Source: Pseudoalteromonas rhizosphaerae
GTDB taxonomy: Bacteria; Pseudomonadota; Gammaproteobacteria; Enterobacterales; Alteromonadaceae
Direction of reading: 5' to 3'
Length of the DNA stretch: 64,000 nucleotides
NCBI RefSeq assembly: GCF_902498845.1
Contig: NZ_CABVLM010000003.1
Coordinates: forward strand, 372,001-436,000
The position numbers were made by a program, and so were the translations under genes. This document shows positions 1-8,926 of the stretch, piece by piece; the stretch's first letter is position 1, and each line of letters starts with the position of its first letter. Under the pieces are notes generated by a model. The model did not search any database. It saw only the letters and a list, made by a program, of their open reading frames with translations, and was not told where the DNA came from.

Positions 1-1290
1 AAAAGAGCGATCTTGTGCATCCAGTACGGTTGTGTAATTTACTAAACCACTTTGATATTGTTCAAACGATAACTTTTCAGCAGCAATAGCATTGGTTTGT
101 GCTTCGAGTGTTGTTTTATAACGTTGCTGTAGGGATTGCTCTTGGGTAATGGCATTTTCTACATCAGTAAATGCATCATATAGTGACTCAAGATACGCCT
201 GCTCTTGGCGTTTAACCGCTAGACTTGCTTGCTGTTCATTTGCAGCTAAACGACCACCATCAAAAACCGGCATAGCTATACTGCCAACTAAAGACCAAGC
301 TAAACTTGAAGGGGAAAATAAATCACTGATTCTATCGGTACTATCACTTAGCGAAGCCGATAGGTTTAAGCTAGGAAAGCGCTGTTTATGAGCGTAAGCC
401 AAGCCGGCATCCGTACTTAATAACTGATACCAACTCGCCATTAAGTTTGGTTTACGAGTAAGCAGCTCTGACGGCAAGCCTTTAGGAATTGGTTTATCAA
501 GTAAAGGTAAGTCGGCATCAACACTTAAGGCACCTTTAGGATAGACACCAGTTAACCGCTCTAGAGTACGTATCGATTCTGTTAATGTGGCTTGCTGCTG
601 AGCAATATTAGAGCGCTCAGTATTTAATTTATTACGGGTTAAATATACATCGAGTGCTTCACTCAACCCTTGGCGATAACCTGATTCAATAATAGCGAGA
701 TTCTGCTCAGCGATTTGTTCTCTTTGCTTATAAAGCGCTAATAACTGCTGCGCCGTTATTACATTAAACCAACCACTGACAACATCAGCTACCAATTGTT
801 GGCGAGACTGTTCAAAGGTCGCTTTTTGCGCTAAATATTCTAAATTAGCTTGGCGCTCAGCCGCTGTAAGTTTACCCCATAAATCAACTTCATAACTTAA
901 AGATAAGTCAGCTGAGCTGGTATTATTATAACTAACTGGGCGATTATTTTTACTGCGGTTTGTGCGCGCGGACAAATCGAGACTTGGCCAAAGCGCCGCC
1001 CCAGTTGCAATTAACTGCTGCTGTTTAATTGCAACATCATAGCCTGCTTGCAATATAGCCTGATTATGACGTAATGCTTGCCCCACCAGTGCGTACACTT
1101 GTGGGTTTTCAAGTTGCTGCAACCAATTATCAGCAACAGCTTCATCTAACTTTTGCGTGGAGTCTTGTTGCCAGCTAGTTGGCAGTGTATCGAGTTGTTG
1201 CACTCGCTCTTGCTGAGTCGGCTGTGTTGTACAAGCCCCAATGAACAACACAGATAATGCAACAATACTCGGCTTTAGTTGCCAGTTCAT
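1..1290 (-). CDS. Outer-membrane efflux lipoprotein, TolC/NodT (OMF) family, C-terminus cut by the window edge
   Basis: The reading frame is open from the ATG at 1290 to base 1, giving 430 codons without a stop; the C-terminal end lies outside the window. The N-terminus is a lipoprotein signal with the lipobox IGAC at about residues 17-20. The Gln/Ala-rich helical body matches the outer-membrane factor family (NodT-type), which forms the exit duct of tripartite efflux pumps. Two OMF repeats are visible: an early LSYEVDLWGKL motif and a later repeat with MPVFDGGRLAA. A weak Shine-Dalgarno (CAGGG) precedes the start. The inner-membrane pump and adaptor are probably further left. The substrate cannot be inferred. 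Confidence 0.85.
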   Translation of the reverse strand, partial: MNWQLKPSIVALSVLFIGACTTQPTQQERVQQLDTLPTSWQQDSTQKLDEAVADNWLQQLENPQVYALVGQALRHNQAILQAGYDVAIKQQQLIATGAALWPSLDLSARTNRSKNNRPVSYNNTSSADLSLSYEVDLWGKLTAAERQANLEYLAQKATFEQSRQQLVADVVSGWFNVITAQQLLALYKQREQIAEQNLAIIESGYRQGLSEALDVYLTRNKLNTERSNIAQQQATLTESIRTLERLTGVYPKGALSVDADLPLLDKPIPKGLPSELLTRKPNLMASWYQLLSTDAGLAYAHKQRFPSLNLSASLSDSTDRISDLFSPSSLAWSLVGSIAMPVFDGGRLAANEQQASLAVKRQEQAYLESLYDAFTDVENAITQEQSLQQRYKTTLEAQTNAIAAEKLSFEQYQSGLVNYTTVLDAQDRSF

Positions 1291-1473
1291 GTTTAACCCT
1301 GAATACATCAATTACTAATTGTAATTCAATCACTCAAGTCCTAATAGCTCAACTGACTTTACATAAAATTACAAATACTTAGGTGATACCGCGATAAAGC
1401 GCAGGTTTTGTGGGATTAAAGGTGCTAGGTGCTAGAATTAAAAAGCACAGCCATGTATTTGGCAAACTTTTTT

Positions 1474-1511
1474 AAAAAACAAAAAAGCCCCGCATTTTCA
1501 TGCAGGGCTTT
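1474..1511 (-). terminator. Intrinsic terminator of the tRNA operon
   Basis: Read on the minus strand, a GCCCTGCAT / ATGCGGGGC hairpin with a short AAA loop is followed by TTTTTTGTTTTTT. It lies directly after the last tRNA of the operon. Confidence 0.85.
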
Positions 1512-1519
1512 AATATAAA

Positions 1520-1595
1520 TGGTGCCTCGACGCGGAATCGAACCACGGACACGAGGATTTTCAATCCTCTGCTCTACCGACTGAGCTATCGAGGC
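1520..1595 (-). tRNA. tRNA-Phe (GAA), third copy of the operon
   Basis: A 76-nt cloverleaf with the acceptor stem GCCTCGA/TCGAGGC, anticodon loop TTGAAAA (anticodon GAA) and an encoded CCA end. It is identical to the copy at 1778-1853 and is the last tRNA before the terminator. Confidence 0.95.
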
Positions 1596-1643
1596 ACTTA
1601 AACAGTGCTAATTAAATGTTTTAAAACATTTAATTTAAATAAA

Positions 1644-1719
<76 letters not shown>

Positions 1720-1777
1720 ACACTAAACTGTGTGCTAAGGCACGTTTCAATTTTAAAGATTGATAACTTTGGATAAA

Positions 1778-1853
1778 TGGTGCCTCGACGCGGAATCGAA
1801 CCACGGACACGAGGATTTTCAATCCTCTGCTCTACCGACTGAGCTATCGAGGC
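1778..1853 (-). tRNA. tRNA-Phe (GAA), second copy
   Basis: A 76-nt tRNA identical to the one at 1520-1595, with an encoded CCA end. With the neighbouring tRNA-Thr it forms a duplicated Phe-Thr unit of roughly 258 bp. Confidence 0.95.
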
Positions 1854-1900
1854 ACTTAAACAGTGCTAATTAAATGTTTAAAACATTTAATTTAAATAAA

Positions 1901-1976
<76 letters not shown>

Positions 1977-2048
1977 ACACTAAACTGTGTGCTAAGGCAC
2001 GCATAATAATGTTTTAATCATTTGATTTAAACACCATTATTTAAATAA

Positions 2049-2124
2049 TGGTGCCCAGAGGCGGAATCGAACCACCGACACGAGGATTTTCAATCCTCTG
2101 CTCTACCGACTGAGCTATCTGGGC
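2049..2124 (-). tRNA. tRNA-Phe (GAA), promoter-proximal copy
   Basis: A 76-nt tRNA with anticodon GAA and an encoded CCA. Its acceptor stem is GCCCAGA paired with TCTGGGC, unlike the GCCTCGA stem of the other two Phe copies, while the anticodon arm is the same. The three degenerate repeats upstream share this copy's 5' half, so it is their likely source. Confidence 0.95.
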
Positions 2125-2353
2125 AATTTCAGTATTAATAAAAATCACAAAGGATTTTCAATGCAATTCCCACTTAGCTCTACTGACTGAGCTATCTGGG
2201 CAATTTCAGTTTTAATAAAAATCACAAAGGATTTTAAATACAATTCCCAATTAGCTCTACTGACTTAGCTATCTGGGCGATTTCAGCTTTAATAAAAATC
2301 ACAAAGGATTTTTAATATAACTTCAGCTTAGCTCTACTGACTGAGCTATCTGC
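2125..2353 (-). repeat. Three tandem 77-bp degenerate repeats holding the 5' half of tRNA-Phe
   Basis: The units are 2125-2201, 2202-2278 and 2279-2353. Read on the minus strand, each begins with the tRNA-Phe acceptor 5' strand and D-arm (GCCCAGATAGCTCAGT in the first two, partly decayed in the third). An AT-rich stretch follows with a conserved AAAATCC, then a leader-like segment CTGAAAT. Only the unit nearest the intact gene keeps the anticodon-loop sequence TTGAAAATCC. No unit has a T-arm or a 3' acceptor strand, so none can be a working tRNA. All three lie between the promoter and the first intact tRNA-Phe and should be transcribed as leader. Confidence 0.85.
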
Positions 2354-2364
2354 GTGTGCGGCGT

Positions 2365-2393
2365 ATTAAACTGGTTTTGCCCTTTCAAGTCAA
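2365..2393 (-). promoter_or_regulatory. Sigma-70 promoter of the tRNA operon with GC-rich discriminator
   Basis: On the minus strand, TTGACT (2388-2393), a 17-bp spacer and TTTAAT (2365-2370) are followed by a GC-rich discriminator (ACGCCGC). This layout is typical of stringently controlled stable-RNA promoters. Transcription should start near 2357, at the outer edge of the tRNA-half repeats. Confidence 0.8.
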
Positions 2394-2635
2394 CTTTTTT
2401 TTTATTCTTTATAACTGTTTGCACAGTTTTTCAACAAAGCGACTAATAAATGTAAAGTACGCTGTTTTTTTACAGCTATAACTCTTTAATTTATGTATTG
2501 GATAGGTATTTTAACTGCTTTGTGTACAACAGTCCTAAAAACGTAGTGAATTATTTCTGGTAAATGATAGGATTGATTTCCAGTACACAAGCGACTGTTT
2601 AGATTGCGGTTGATAATAGATAAGTTGGATAATAA

Positions 2636-5407
2636 ATGCTGAGTAAATTTTCTTCTCCTGTAAAAGGACTATTACCTCTTTTTATACTAATAAACTTAGC
2701 CGTAACAGCACTCGCTGTGGTTGCTTATTCTTTTTACCCTAGCCACACTGAAGACTCAAAAGCACCACCAAGCTCACTAAGTTTAATGACATTAGCTGAG
2801 CAATTAGACACACCTTTAGTAAATGCATTAACTCGAACAGGACAAGATAATGCCACACAACTACTAAATTTAAGTGCTGCGCTTAATAATCAATTTGATT
2901 ACTACTTATATCGATATACACCTACTGCACAAACACAATTGGTTTTTGCTAGTAATAAACCGGCAATTGCACCGCTAAAACTTGATCAATATTCAGTTGA
3001 GCAAGGTATTATTCACTATCAATTAAATTTAAATGATCAACCCGTTGGTGAATTGATCATTAAACAAAAAATAGCTGTAACCCCTCTACTGCCAAATTAT
3101 TCCATCGGACTTGCATTGGCTATTGCAGGAATTGCTGGAGTAAGTTTATTTTTACTGGCGCTGTTTTTTAACGTTTATCTTAATACGCGGATCCGCAAAA
3201 GTAGTGACACTCTTGCGCATAAATTAGAAAGCATCACTAAATCTGGTAGTTACAATACACATATCGACGAACAATTAGATATCGGCCTTGGCGTTGTAGC
3301 TAAAAATATCAATCAACTATTGCAGCAAGTACAAGATGCCATCAATAGTAATGACGTAGCCCAAAAAGATTTGCATAAGCTGCAAAGCAGTCTGGAAACT
3401 GAAGTGCAAAACCGCACTTTAGCGCTTGAAAAAGCGAGCCATAGAGCTGAACAAGCAAGCGAAGCCAAAACCACGTTTTTAGCAACTATGAGCCATGAGA
3501 TACGCACCCCAATGAATGGCGTAATTGGCACCATTGATTTACTAAGGCAAACAGATCTTAATGGCGCTCAGCATCGTCTAAGTACAATTATTCGTGAATC
3601 AGCCTTTTCACTACTGGGTATTCTGGATGATATTTTAGATTTCTCAAAAATTGAAGCGGGCAAACTAAATATCGATCCAACTCCTTTTTCGGTCTCGGAT
3701 ACTATTGAAGAAGTTGCCAGAGTATTGTCATCGGTTGCAAAAAAACGCCAGCTTGATTTAGAGCTTGCCATAGCCCCTGATGTACCAATTAATTTAATTG
3801 GTGATACTGTTCGCGTTCGCCAAGTACTTTATAACTTATGTAGTAATGCGATTAAATTTACAAGCACCGATGAAAATCGCCTAGGTCAGGTACGCATTGC
3901 TGTAGAAGTGGCACAAAATACTGCTGACCATTTTACTCTGCGTTTTAGCGTCAGCGACAATGGTAAAGGTATGAGCCAAGCTCAGCTGCGTGAAATATTC
4001 AATCCATTTATTCAAGCCGAAGGATCAATTACCCGTGAGTACGGTGGCACTGGCCTAGGTTTATCTATTTGTAAAAGTTTAACCGAGTTAATGTTAGGGT
4101 CGATTAGTGTTACCAGCGATATAGGTATTGGTAGTGACTTTGTGGTGGAATTGCCATTCAGTACTGAAAACACCATAAAGTATGCCCATAAAGGCGCCTT
4201 GAAAGATCATTCGGTGATACTCGTCACTGAGCATCAAAGCAGACAACAAACGCTTTCTCGTTATTTATCATTTATGGGAGCAAAAACAATTACAGTGCAA
4301 GCGGTGCAAGAAATTGAACAGTATCAAGACAACCCCGGTGTTATTTGGGTGCTTGATGGTATCGATTCAATGGATAGCATTAATTACTTACTACGCCGTT
4401 TACTGTATACCCTTGAAGATAATAACCAACAGGTGATCGTACTTAGTAAATTGGATGAAGCCGCAATAAATCACAAAAACATCTTTTACCTTAATGCGTC
4501 GCCATTATGTAAGTCAAACTTTATGATGTCGCTATTGGTTGCTGCGGGGCTGCATACACCAAGACAAGTTAAACCAGTTAAAACCCTTAATAATTATTTA
4601 AATATTGAACAAGCACGCGAAGAAAACAAACTCGTGCTACTTGTTGAAGACAATATTTTGAATCAACAAGTGCTTACCGATCAACTACATTTACTTGGGT
4701 TTGGCGTTGAGGTTGCTGAAAACGGCGAACAAGGTTTAAAAATGTGGCAAAGCGGTCGTTACCCATTAATTTTAACTGACTTACATATGCCTAAAATGTC
4801 AGGTTATGACATGGTTGAAAAAATTCGCGACGAAGCCGCGCAACTTGAAGACATCAACGCTCAGCCTTATGTTATTGCAGTAACGGCAAATGCCTTAAAG
4901 GGTGAAAAAGAACGCTGTTTAAATGCCGGTATTAACGATTTCATTACTAAACCCGTTGAATTAAATACACTAGAGGCAACACTTAATAGTTGGAGTGAAA
5001 GCAAACAAGAGTCGATTACGGCTTCTCCTAATAAGCCGTCAGCACCAATTAACTTTGAAATGCTCGCTAAATACATAAACAATGATGACGCAAAGCAGTT
5101 ACGATTCTTTAAAATGTACTTAGAGCAAAGCCATACGTTAGCTAAAGACATTAATACGGGGGTAATGACCGGTGATAAAGAAATAATAATTGCAGCTTGC
5201 CATCAACTTAGATCTATATCGAAAACAATTGGCGCAGAAAAAGTAGCTGAACTGGCAGCTGACTTTGAAGATAACTGTAAAGAACAAGACTTAACCAGTG
5301 ATCAACTAATCGAACTGCGTGATAATTTAGAGATTGAGTACTCCCGTGTTGCGCAGTTTTTAAAAGAGCAAGTTAGTAATGCCCAAGAGCAAGATGATCT
5401 GATTTAA
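2636..5407 (+). CDS. BarA-type hybrid sensor histidine kinase (HAMP-HisKA-HATPase-REC-Hpt)
   Basis: This 923-aa inner-membrane hybrid kinase has a TM near residues 12-32, a short periplasmic sensor region, a second TM near 158-182 and a HAMP-like linker. A HisKA domain (SHEIRTPMNG, H287) and an ATPase domain with DNGKGM and GGTGLGLSI follow. A degenerate receiver-like segment (about 520-640) precedes an intact receiver (phospho-acceptor D715 in LTDLHMP) and a C-terminal Hpt domain (H856). Length and phosphosite spacing closely resemble E. coli BarA. BarA feeds the UvrY/GacA response regulator controlling Csr small RNAs, but no uvrY lies here and the neighbours are not the usual barA ones, so no symbol is given. 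Confidence 0.85.
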   Translation: MLSKFSSPVKGLLPLFILINLAVTALAVVAYSFYPSHTEDSKAPPSSLSLMTLAEQLDTPLVNALTRTGQDNATQLLNLSAALNNQFDYYLYRYTPTAQTQLVFASNKPAIAPLKLDQYSVEQGIIHYQLNLNDQPVGELIIKQKIAVTPLLPNYSIGLALAIAGIAGVSLFLLALFFNVYLNTRIRKSSDTLAHKLESITKSGSYNTHIDEQLDIGLGVVAKNINQLLQQVQDAINSNDVAQKDLHKLQSSLETEVQNRTLALEKASHRAEQASEAKTTFLATMSHEIRTPMNGVIGTIDLLRQTDLNGAQHRLSTIIRESAFSLLGILDDILDFSKIEAGKLNIDPTPFSVSDTIEEVARVLSSVAKKRQLDLELAIAPDVPINLIGDTVRVRQVLYNLCSNAIKFTSTDENRLGQVRIAVEVAQNTADHFTLRFSVSDNGKGMSQAQLREIFNPFIQAEGSITREYGGTGLGLSICKSLTELMLGSISVTSDIGIGSDFVVELPFSTENTIKYAHKGALKDHSVILVTEHQSRQQTLSRYLSFMGAKTITVQAVQEIEQYQDNPGVIWVLDGIDSMDSINYLLRRLLYTLEDNNQQVIVLSKLDEAAINHKNIFYLNASPLCKSNFMMSLLVAAGLHTPRQVKPVKTLNNYLNIEQAREENKLVLLVEDNILNQQVLTDQLHLLGFGVEVAENGEQGLKMWQSGRYPLILTDLHMPKMSGYDMVEKIRDEAAQLEDINAQPYVIAVTANALKGEKERCLNAGINDFITKPVELNTLEATLNSWSESKQESITASPNKPSAPINFEMLAKYINNDDAKQLRFFKMYLEQSHTLAKDINTGVMTGDKEIIIAACHQLRSISKTIGAEKVAELAADFEDNCKEQDLTSDQLIELRDNLEIEYSRVAQFLKEQVSNAQEQDDLI

Positions 5408-5415
5408 TTCAAGCG

Positions 5416-5442
5416 TTAAAAAAGGGCTTATTGCCCTTTTTA
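5416..5442. terminator. Bidirectional terminator between the hybrid kinase and yggX
   Basis: An AAAAAGGGC / GCCCTTTTT hairpin with a short loop, flanked by A and T tracts so that it can serve both converging genes. Confidence 0.75.
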
Positions 5443-5456
5443 TTCGCATGTGAAAA

Positions 5457-5729
5457 TCATTTTTCTGGCGGACGGTAGCCTTCGATTTCTACATCTTTAT
5501 CTTCAAACAAAAAGCCAACCATTTGCTCTTCTAAAAAAGTACGATGCTCTGGATCCATCATATTTAAATGCTTTTCATTGATCAGCATTGTTTGCTTGTG
5601 CTGCCACTGTGCAAATGCTTCTTTAGAAATATTATTAAAAATCCTTTCACCCAACTCACCAGGGTAAAGTTGGAAACCAAGCCCTTCGGCTTCTTTTTGT
5701 AACTTTTGACAAAATACAGTGCGTGCCAT
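5457..5729 (-). CDS. yggX: YggX, probable Fe(2+)-trafficking protein
   Basis: This 90-aa cytosolic protein has the family's N-terminal MARTVFC motif, with the conserved cysteine at residue 7, and the full-length fold ([29 protein letters not shown]). YggX is linked in enteric bacteria to protection of Fe-S clusters from oxidants and to iron handling. It lies 30 bp downstream of mutY on the same strand, and mutY itself encodes a [4Fe-4S] enzyme. The mutY-yggX pairing is widely conserved in gammaproteobacteria. Confidence 0.95.
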   Translation of the reverse strand: MARTVFCQKLQKEAEGLGFQLYPGELGERIFNNISKEAFAQWQHKQTMLINEKHLNMMDPEHRTFLEEQMVGFLFEDKDVEIEGYRPPEK

Positions 5730-5759
5730 GATTGCTCTCTTGTGCTCTTAGAAACGATA

Positions 5760-6827
5760 TCAGTTAGTGTAAACTATTGTCGCAATTTGTTTAACTAGCT
5801 TTTTAGTTGGAGCGGCTAAACCAACCTCTATGGACTGGTCCAACGGGTACCAAACTAGTTGTCGCTCATTCACCACATCAGGCACTTTATGCAAAGTGAG
5901 TACATGCGGATTAATAGTTAATTCAAAGTGCGAAAATATATGCGTAAAAGGCTCAATCGGCACAGTTGTAACGGCAAGCCCTTGCTGTGCTAAAAAAGTA
6001 TCTAACTGAGATTTTTGCTCAAACTCAAAAAAACTAAATAAGCCGCCCCATATTCCTGAGTTAGGCCTTTTTTCCATCAATACTTGATCATTACATTGAA
6101 TAATTAATTGATGACACACTTTCTTTGGCACTGCTTTTTTAGGTTTTGAATGAGGGAACTGTTTTACCTGCTCAGTCTTATACGCTCCACAACGCGAGCG
6201 CAACGGGCAAGGTTGGCAATCAAACTTGCTACGTGAGCAGAGGCTTGCTCCTAAATCCATCATTGCTTGGTTAAACTCAGTCACTTGTTTTGCTGGAGTT
6301 AACTGCTCTGATAGTTGCCATAATTGGTTTTCAACTTTTTTAACTCCGTACCAACCTTCAATCATAAAGAATCTGGCAAGCACGCGTTTTACATTACCAT
6401 CTAATATAGGGTGATGCTGGCCAAGAGAAAGCGATAAAACAGCTCCTGCAGTCGAGCGCCCAATTCCTGGCAAAGCAACAACCTCGTCTAACGTTGTTGG
6501 AAACTCGCCTTTGTATTGATCTCGGATTATCTTTGCGGTTTTATGTAAATTGCGAGCTCGAGCGTAATAGCCCAATCCGGTCCAGTGATGCAGCACGTGA
6601 TCTTCATCTGCATTTGCTAAAGCGATAATATCTGGAAAACTTTGCATAAACTTTTCAAAGTAAGGAATAACTGTGATTACCTGAGTTTGTTGCAACATCA
6701 CTTCAGACACCCACACCTTGTAAGGTGTTTTATTTAATTGCCAAGGTAAGGTTTTACGCCCATGTAACTCATACCAATCGACTACTTGCTGAGAAAACCA
6801 GCTTGCTTCACTGTTGTTTAACTTCAA
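5760..6827 (-). CDS. mutY: A/G-specific adenine DNA glycosylase MutY
   Basis: At 355 aa this is the normal length. The protein removes adenine mispaired with 8-oxoguanine in the GO repair system. The catalytic glutamate sits in SEVMLQQTQ (E42), the helix-hairpin-helix is [11 protein letters not shown], and the catalytic aspartate follows in LDGNVKRVL (about residue 143). The [4Fe-4S] ligands have the spacing C-x6-C-x2-C-x5-C (about residues 197-213). The C-terminal NUDIX-like 8-oxoG recognition domain is complete. It is first in a two-gene unit with yggX, and trmB diverges from it across about 165 bp, the usual gammaproteobacterial arrangement. Confidence 0.97.
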   Translation of the reverse strand: MKLNNSEASWFSQQVVDWYELHGRKTLPWQLNKTPYKVWVSEVMLQQTQVITVIPYFEKFMQSFPDIIALANADEDHVLHHWTGLGYYARARNLHKTAKIIRDQYKGEFPTTLDEVVALPGIGRSTAGAVLSLSLGQHHPILDGNVKRVLARFFMIEGWYGVKKVENQLWQLSEQLTPAKQVTEFNQAMMDLGASLCSRSKFDCQPCPLRSRCGAYKTEQVKQFPHSKPKKAVPKKVCHQLIIQCNDQVLMEKRPNSGIWGGLFSFFEFEQKSQLDTFLAQQGLAVTTVPIEPFTHIFSHFELTINPHVLTLHKVPDVVNERQLVWYPLDQSIEVGLAAPTKKLVKQIATIVYTN

Positions 6828-6993
6828 AATAACTACTTTTAAAACCCGACCCTTAATGGCGCTCAGTCTATTGCAGTGAGTTAAAATATCAAGTTATAAA
6901 CATACACAAAAGATAAGGCCTTGTGATCAACGCCGTGGTCAGGGATAATACGCCACCATTTTAAGACATGTTGTTTTCATCAGGCCAAAATAT

Positions 6994-7719
6994 ATGAGTG
7001 ATTCAAGTAACGATAACCTTGAGCAAGCGATGCAAGAAGGTAAATATATTCGTACCATTCGCAGTTTTGTTAAGCGCGAAGGTCGTTTAACCAAAGGACA
7101 AGCTGCGGCAATTGAAAAATGCTGGCCAACCATGGGGCTTGAACATCAACAAGGCATGCTTGATCTAGCCCAAGTATTTGGCAATGACAACGACGTTGTT
7201 TTAGAAATTGGTTTTGGTATGGGTAAATCATTGGTCGAAATGGCCAAGAGCGCACCACACCTTAACTTTATTGGTATTGAAGTACACCGCCCAGGTGTTG
7301 GCGCATGTTTAATGGATGCTGATGAAGCAGGCATTACAAACTTACGTATTTTTGAGCATGACGCTGTTGAAGTATTTGCTGATTGTATTGCTGAGGGCAG
7401 CATTACAACGGTGCAACTATTCTTCCCTGATCCATGGCATAAAAAACGTCACCATAAACGTCGTATTGTACAACCTGCATTTGTAGAGAGCTTACGTAGC
7501 AAATTAAAAATTGGCGGTGTATTCCATATGGCAACTGATTGGGAAAACTACGCAGAACATATGCTTGAAGTAATGCAAGCAGCGGAGCATTTTAAAAACC
7601 AATCAGAGACTAACGATTATGTGCCACGTCCTGATTTACGTCCCTTGACGAAATTTGAGCAACGCGGCCATCGTTTAGGTCATGGCGTTTGGGATTTAAT
7701 GTTCGAGCGTATTAGCTAA
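6994..7719 (+). CDS. trmB: tRNA (guanine-N7-)-methyltransferase TrmB
   Basis: This 241-aa protein makes m7G46 in the variable loop of tRNAs using S-adenosylmethionine. The SAM-binding motif EIGFGMGKS begins near residue 70, and the family signature [16 protein letters not shown] lies at about 143-158. The C-terminal end ([19 protein letters not shown]) is also diagnostic. It is divergent from mutY and followed 34 bp later by rsmC, so two RNA methyltransferases probably share a transcript. The Shine-Dalgarno is weak. Confidence 0.97.
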   Translation: MSDSSNDNLEQAMQEGKYIRTIRSFVKREGRLTKGQAAAIEKCWPTMGLEHQQGMLDLAQVFGNDNDVVLEIGFGMGKSLVEMAKSAPHLNFIGIEVHRPGVGACLMDADEAGITNLRIFEHDAVEVFADCIAEGSITTVQLFFPDPWHKKRHHKRRIVQPAFVESLRSKLKIGGVFHMATDWENYAEHMLEVMQAAEHFKNQSETNDYVPRPDLRPLTKFEQRGHRLGHGVWDLMFERIS

Positions 7720-7753
7720 ATTAATCAAAACAACTTTAAAGGCAAAGCCATAT

Positions 7754-8779
7754 ATGAGCGCATTAACTAATCCAAGTTCACTTTTACTACGCAATAGTGC
7801 AAACCTAACGGCGGACTCTATTTTAGTAGTTAATTTTGTGCAAGATGGCTTTTTGTCACAACTGCGCCAGTTAAATCCAAACAGCAAGATCAGCGCTTTT
7901 AGCTACAACCATGCTAATGGCGAATTTGCTAAAAATATCAACACTATTGATGTTTGTGTTAGCCATGAGATAGCCGGTCAACACTTTGACCTCGTTATTT
8001 ATTACTACCCAAAAGCAAAACCTGAAGCATTGATGACGTTGGACAATATTCGCGCGGTTATCAACCCAGACGCTGAGTTACTGGTGGTTGGTGAAAATAA
8101 AAGTGGTGTGAAATCGATCGAAAAGCAATTTAGTAGCCACTGTGAATACAGCAATAAAATCGACAGTGCCCGCCATTGTGCTTTGTATTTATTCACCGAG
8201 ATAAAAACCTTAGCTGAGTTTGTTATTACTCGTTACCACAAACAATTTAATGTTGATGTGGCTGGCGTTAGTTTTAATGCCATTAGCGTACCTGGCGTAT
8301 TTAATCACGGTGAACTTGATGGCGGTACTAAAATACTGTTAGAGAATGCACCTGAAATTAAATCTGGCAATGTGCTGGATTTTGGCTGTGGCGCGGGTCT
8401 TATTGCGACCTTCTTAGGTTTGAAAAATCCAGCTTTGAGTTTTACCTGTACGGATGTTAGTGCTCTTGCAGCTTATGCAACCACGCAAACATTGGCACTT
8501 AACGGTGTAAACGGTAGCGCTTTACTAAGTGATGGATTAGCAAATGTAACTGGAAAATTTGAGCTTATTATTTCAAATCCACCATTTCATACCGGTATTG
8601 CCACTGATTATACTGTTGCTGAACAGTTTTTAAGTGGTGCTAAACAGCACTTAACTAAGCAAGGCAAGTTAACTATTGTTGCAAACTGCTTCTTGAAATA
8701 CCCGCCAATTCTAGAAACTCAGTTCGGTACTTATCAAGTAGTACACAAAACCAACAAATTTTCAGTGTATAGCAGTTAA
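7754..8779 (+). CDS. rsmC: 16S rRNA (guanine-1207-N2)-methyltransferase RsmC
   Basis: This 341-aa protein has the two-domain RsmC structure: a degenerate N-terminal methyltransferase-like domain and a catalytic C-terminal domain. The SAM motif LDFGCGAGL lies near residue 208 and the target-base motif NPPFHTG starts at N275. The family methylates G1207 of 16S rRNA in the assembled 30S subunit. It follows trmB with a short gap and ends before a clear hairpin terminator. Confidence 0.93.
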   Translation: MSALTNPSSLLLRNSANLTADSILVVNFVQDGFLSQLRQLNPNSKISAFSYNHANGEFAKNINTIDVCVSHEIAGQHFDLVIYYYPKAKPEALMTLDNIRAVINPDAELLVVGENKSGVKSIEKQFSSHCEYSNKIDSARHCALYLFTEIKTLAEFVITRYHKQFNVDVAGVSFNAISVPGVFNHGELDGGTKILLENAPEIKSGNVLDFGCGAGLIATFLGLKNPALSFTCTDVSALAAYATTQTLALNGVNGSALLSDGLANVTGKFELIISNPPFHTGIATDYTVAEQFLSGAKQHLTKQGKLTIVANCFLKYPPILETQFGTYQVVHKTNKFSVYSS

Positions 8780-8800
8780 TTACAACTATTGCCTCACAAA

Positions 8801-8831
8801 CGCTGCCAAATAATATAAATGGCAGCTTTTC
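8801..8831 (+). terminator. Terminator after rsmC
   Basis: GCTGCCA and TGGCAGC form a 7-bp stem (8802-8808 with 8820-8826), followed by TTTT. Confidence 0.6.
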
Positions 8832-8926
8832 AACAAAGTTATTATATTTTTTAGTCACTTTGATAGGTCTTTGCTAGACTTACAGCAACTCAATAAAAAT
8901 TATATAACTGGGCCTTCATTACAATA

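Noticed and set aside
149..391. An 80-codon plus-strand frame inside the efflux lipoprotein gene
   Set aside because: It lies opposite a long minus-strand gene with clear OMF sequence and has no RBS or known domain.
2125..2353. CRISPR array or phage attachment repeats
   Set aside because: The units are contiguous with no variable spacers and are derived from tRNA-Phe; there are no cas or integrase genes nearby.
2125..2353. Three further tRNA-Phe genes
   Set aside because: All three units lack the T-arm and the 3' acceptor strand, so none can fold as a tRNA.
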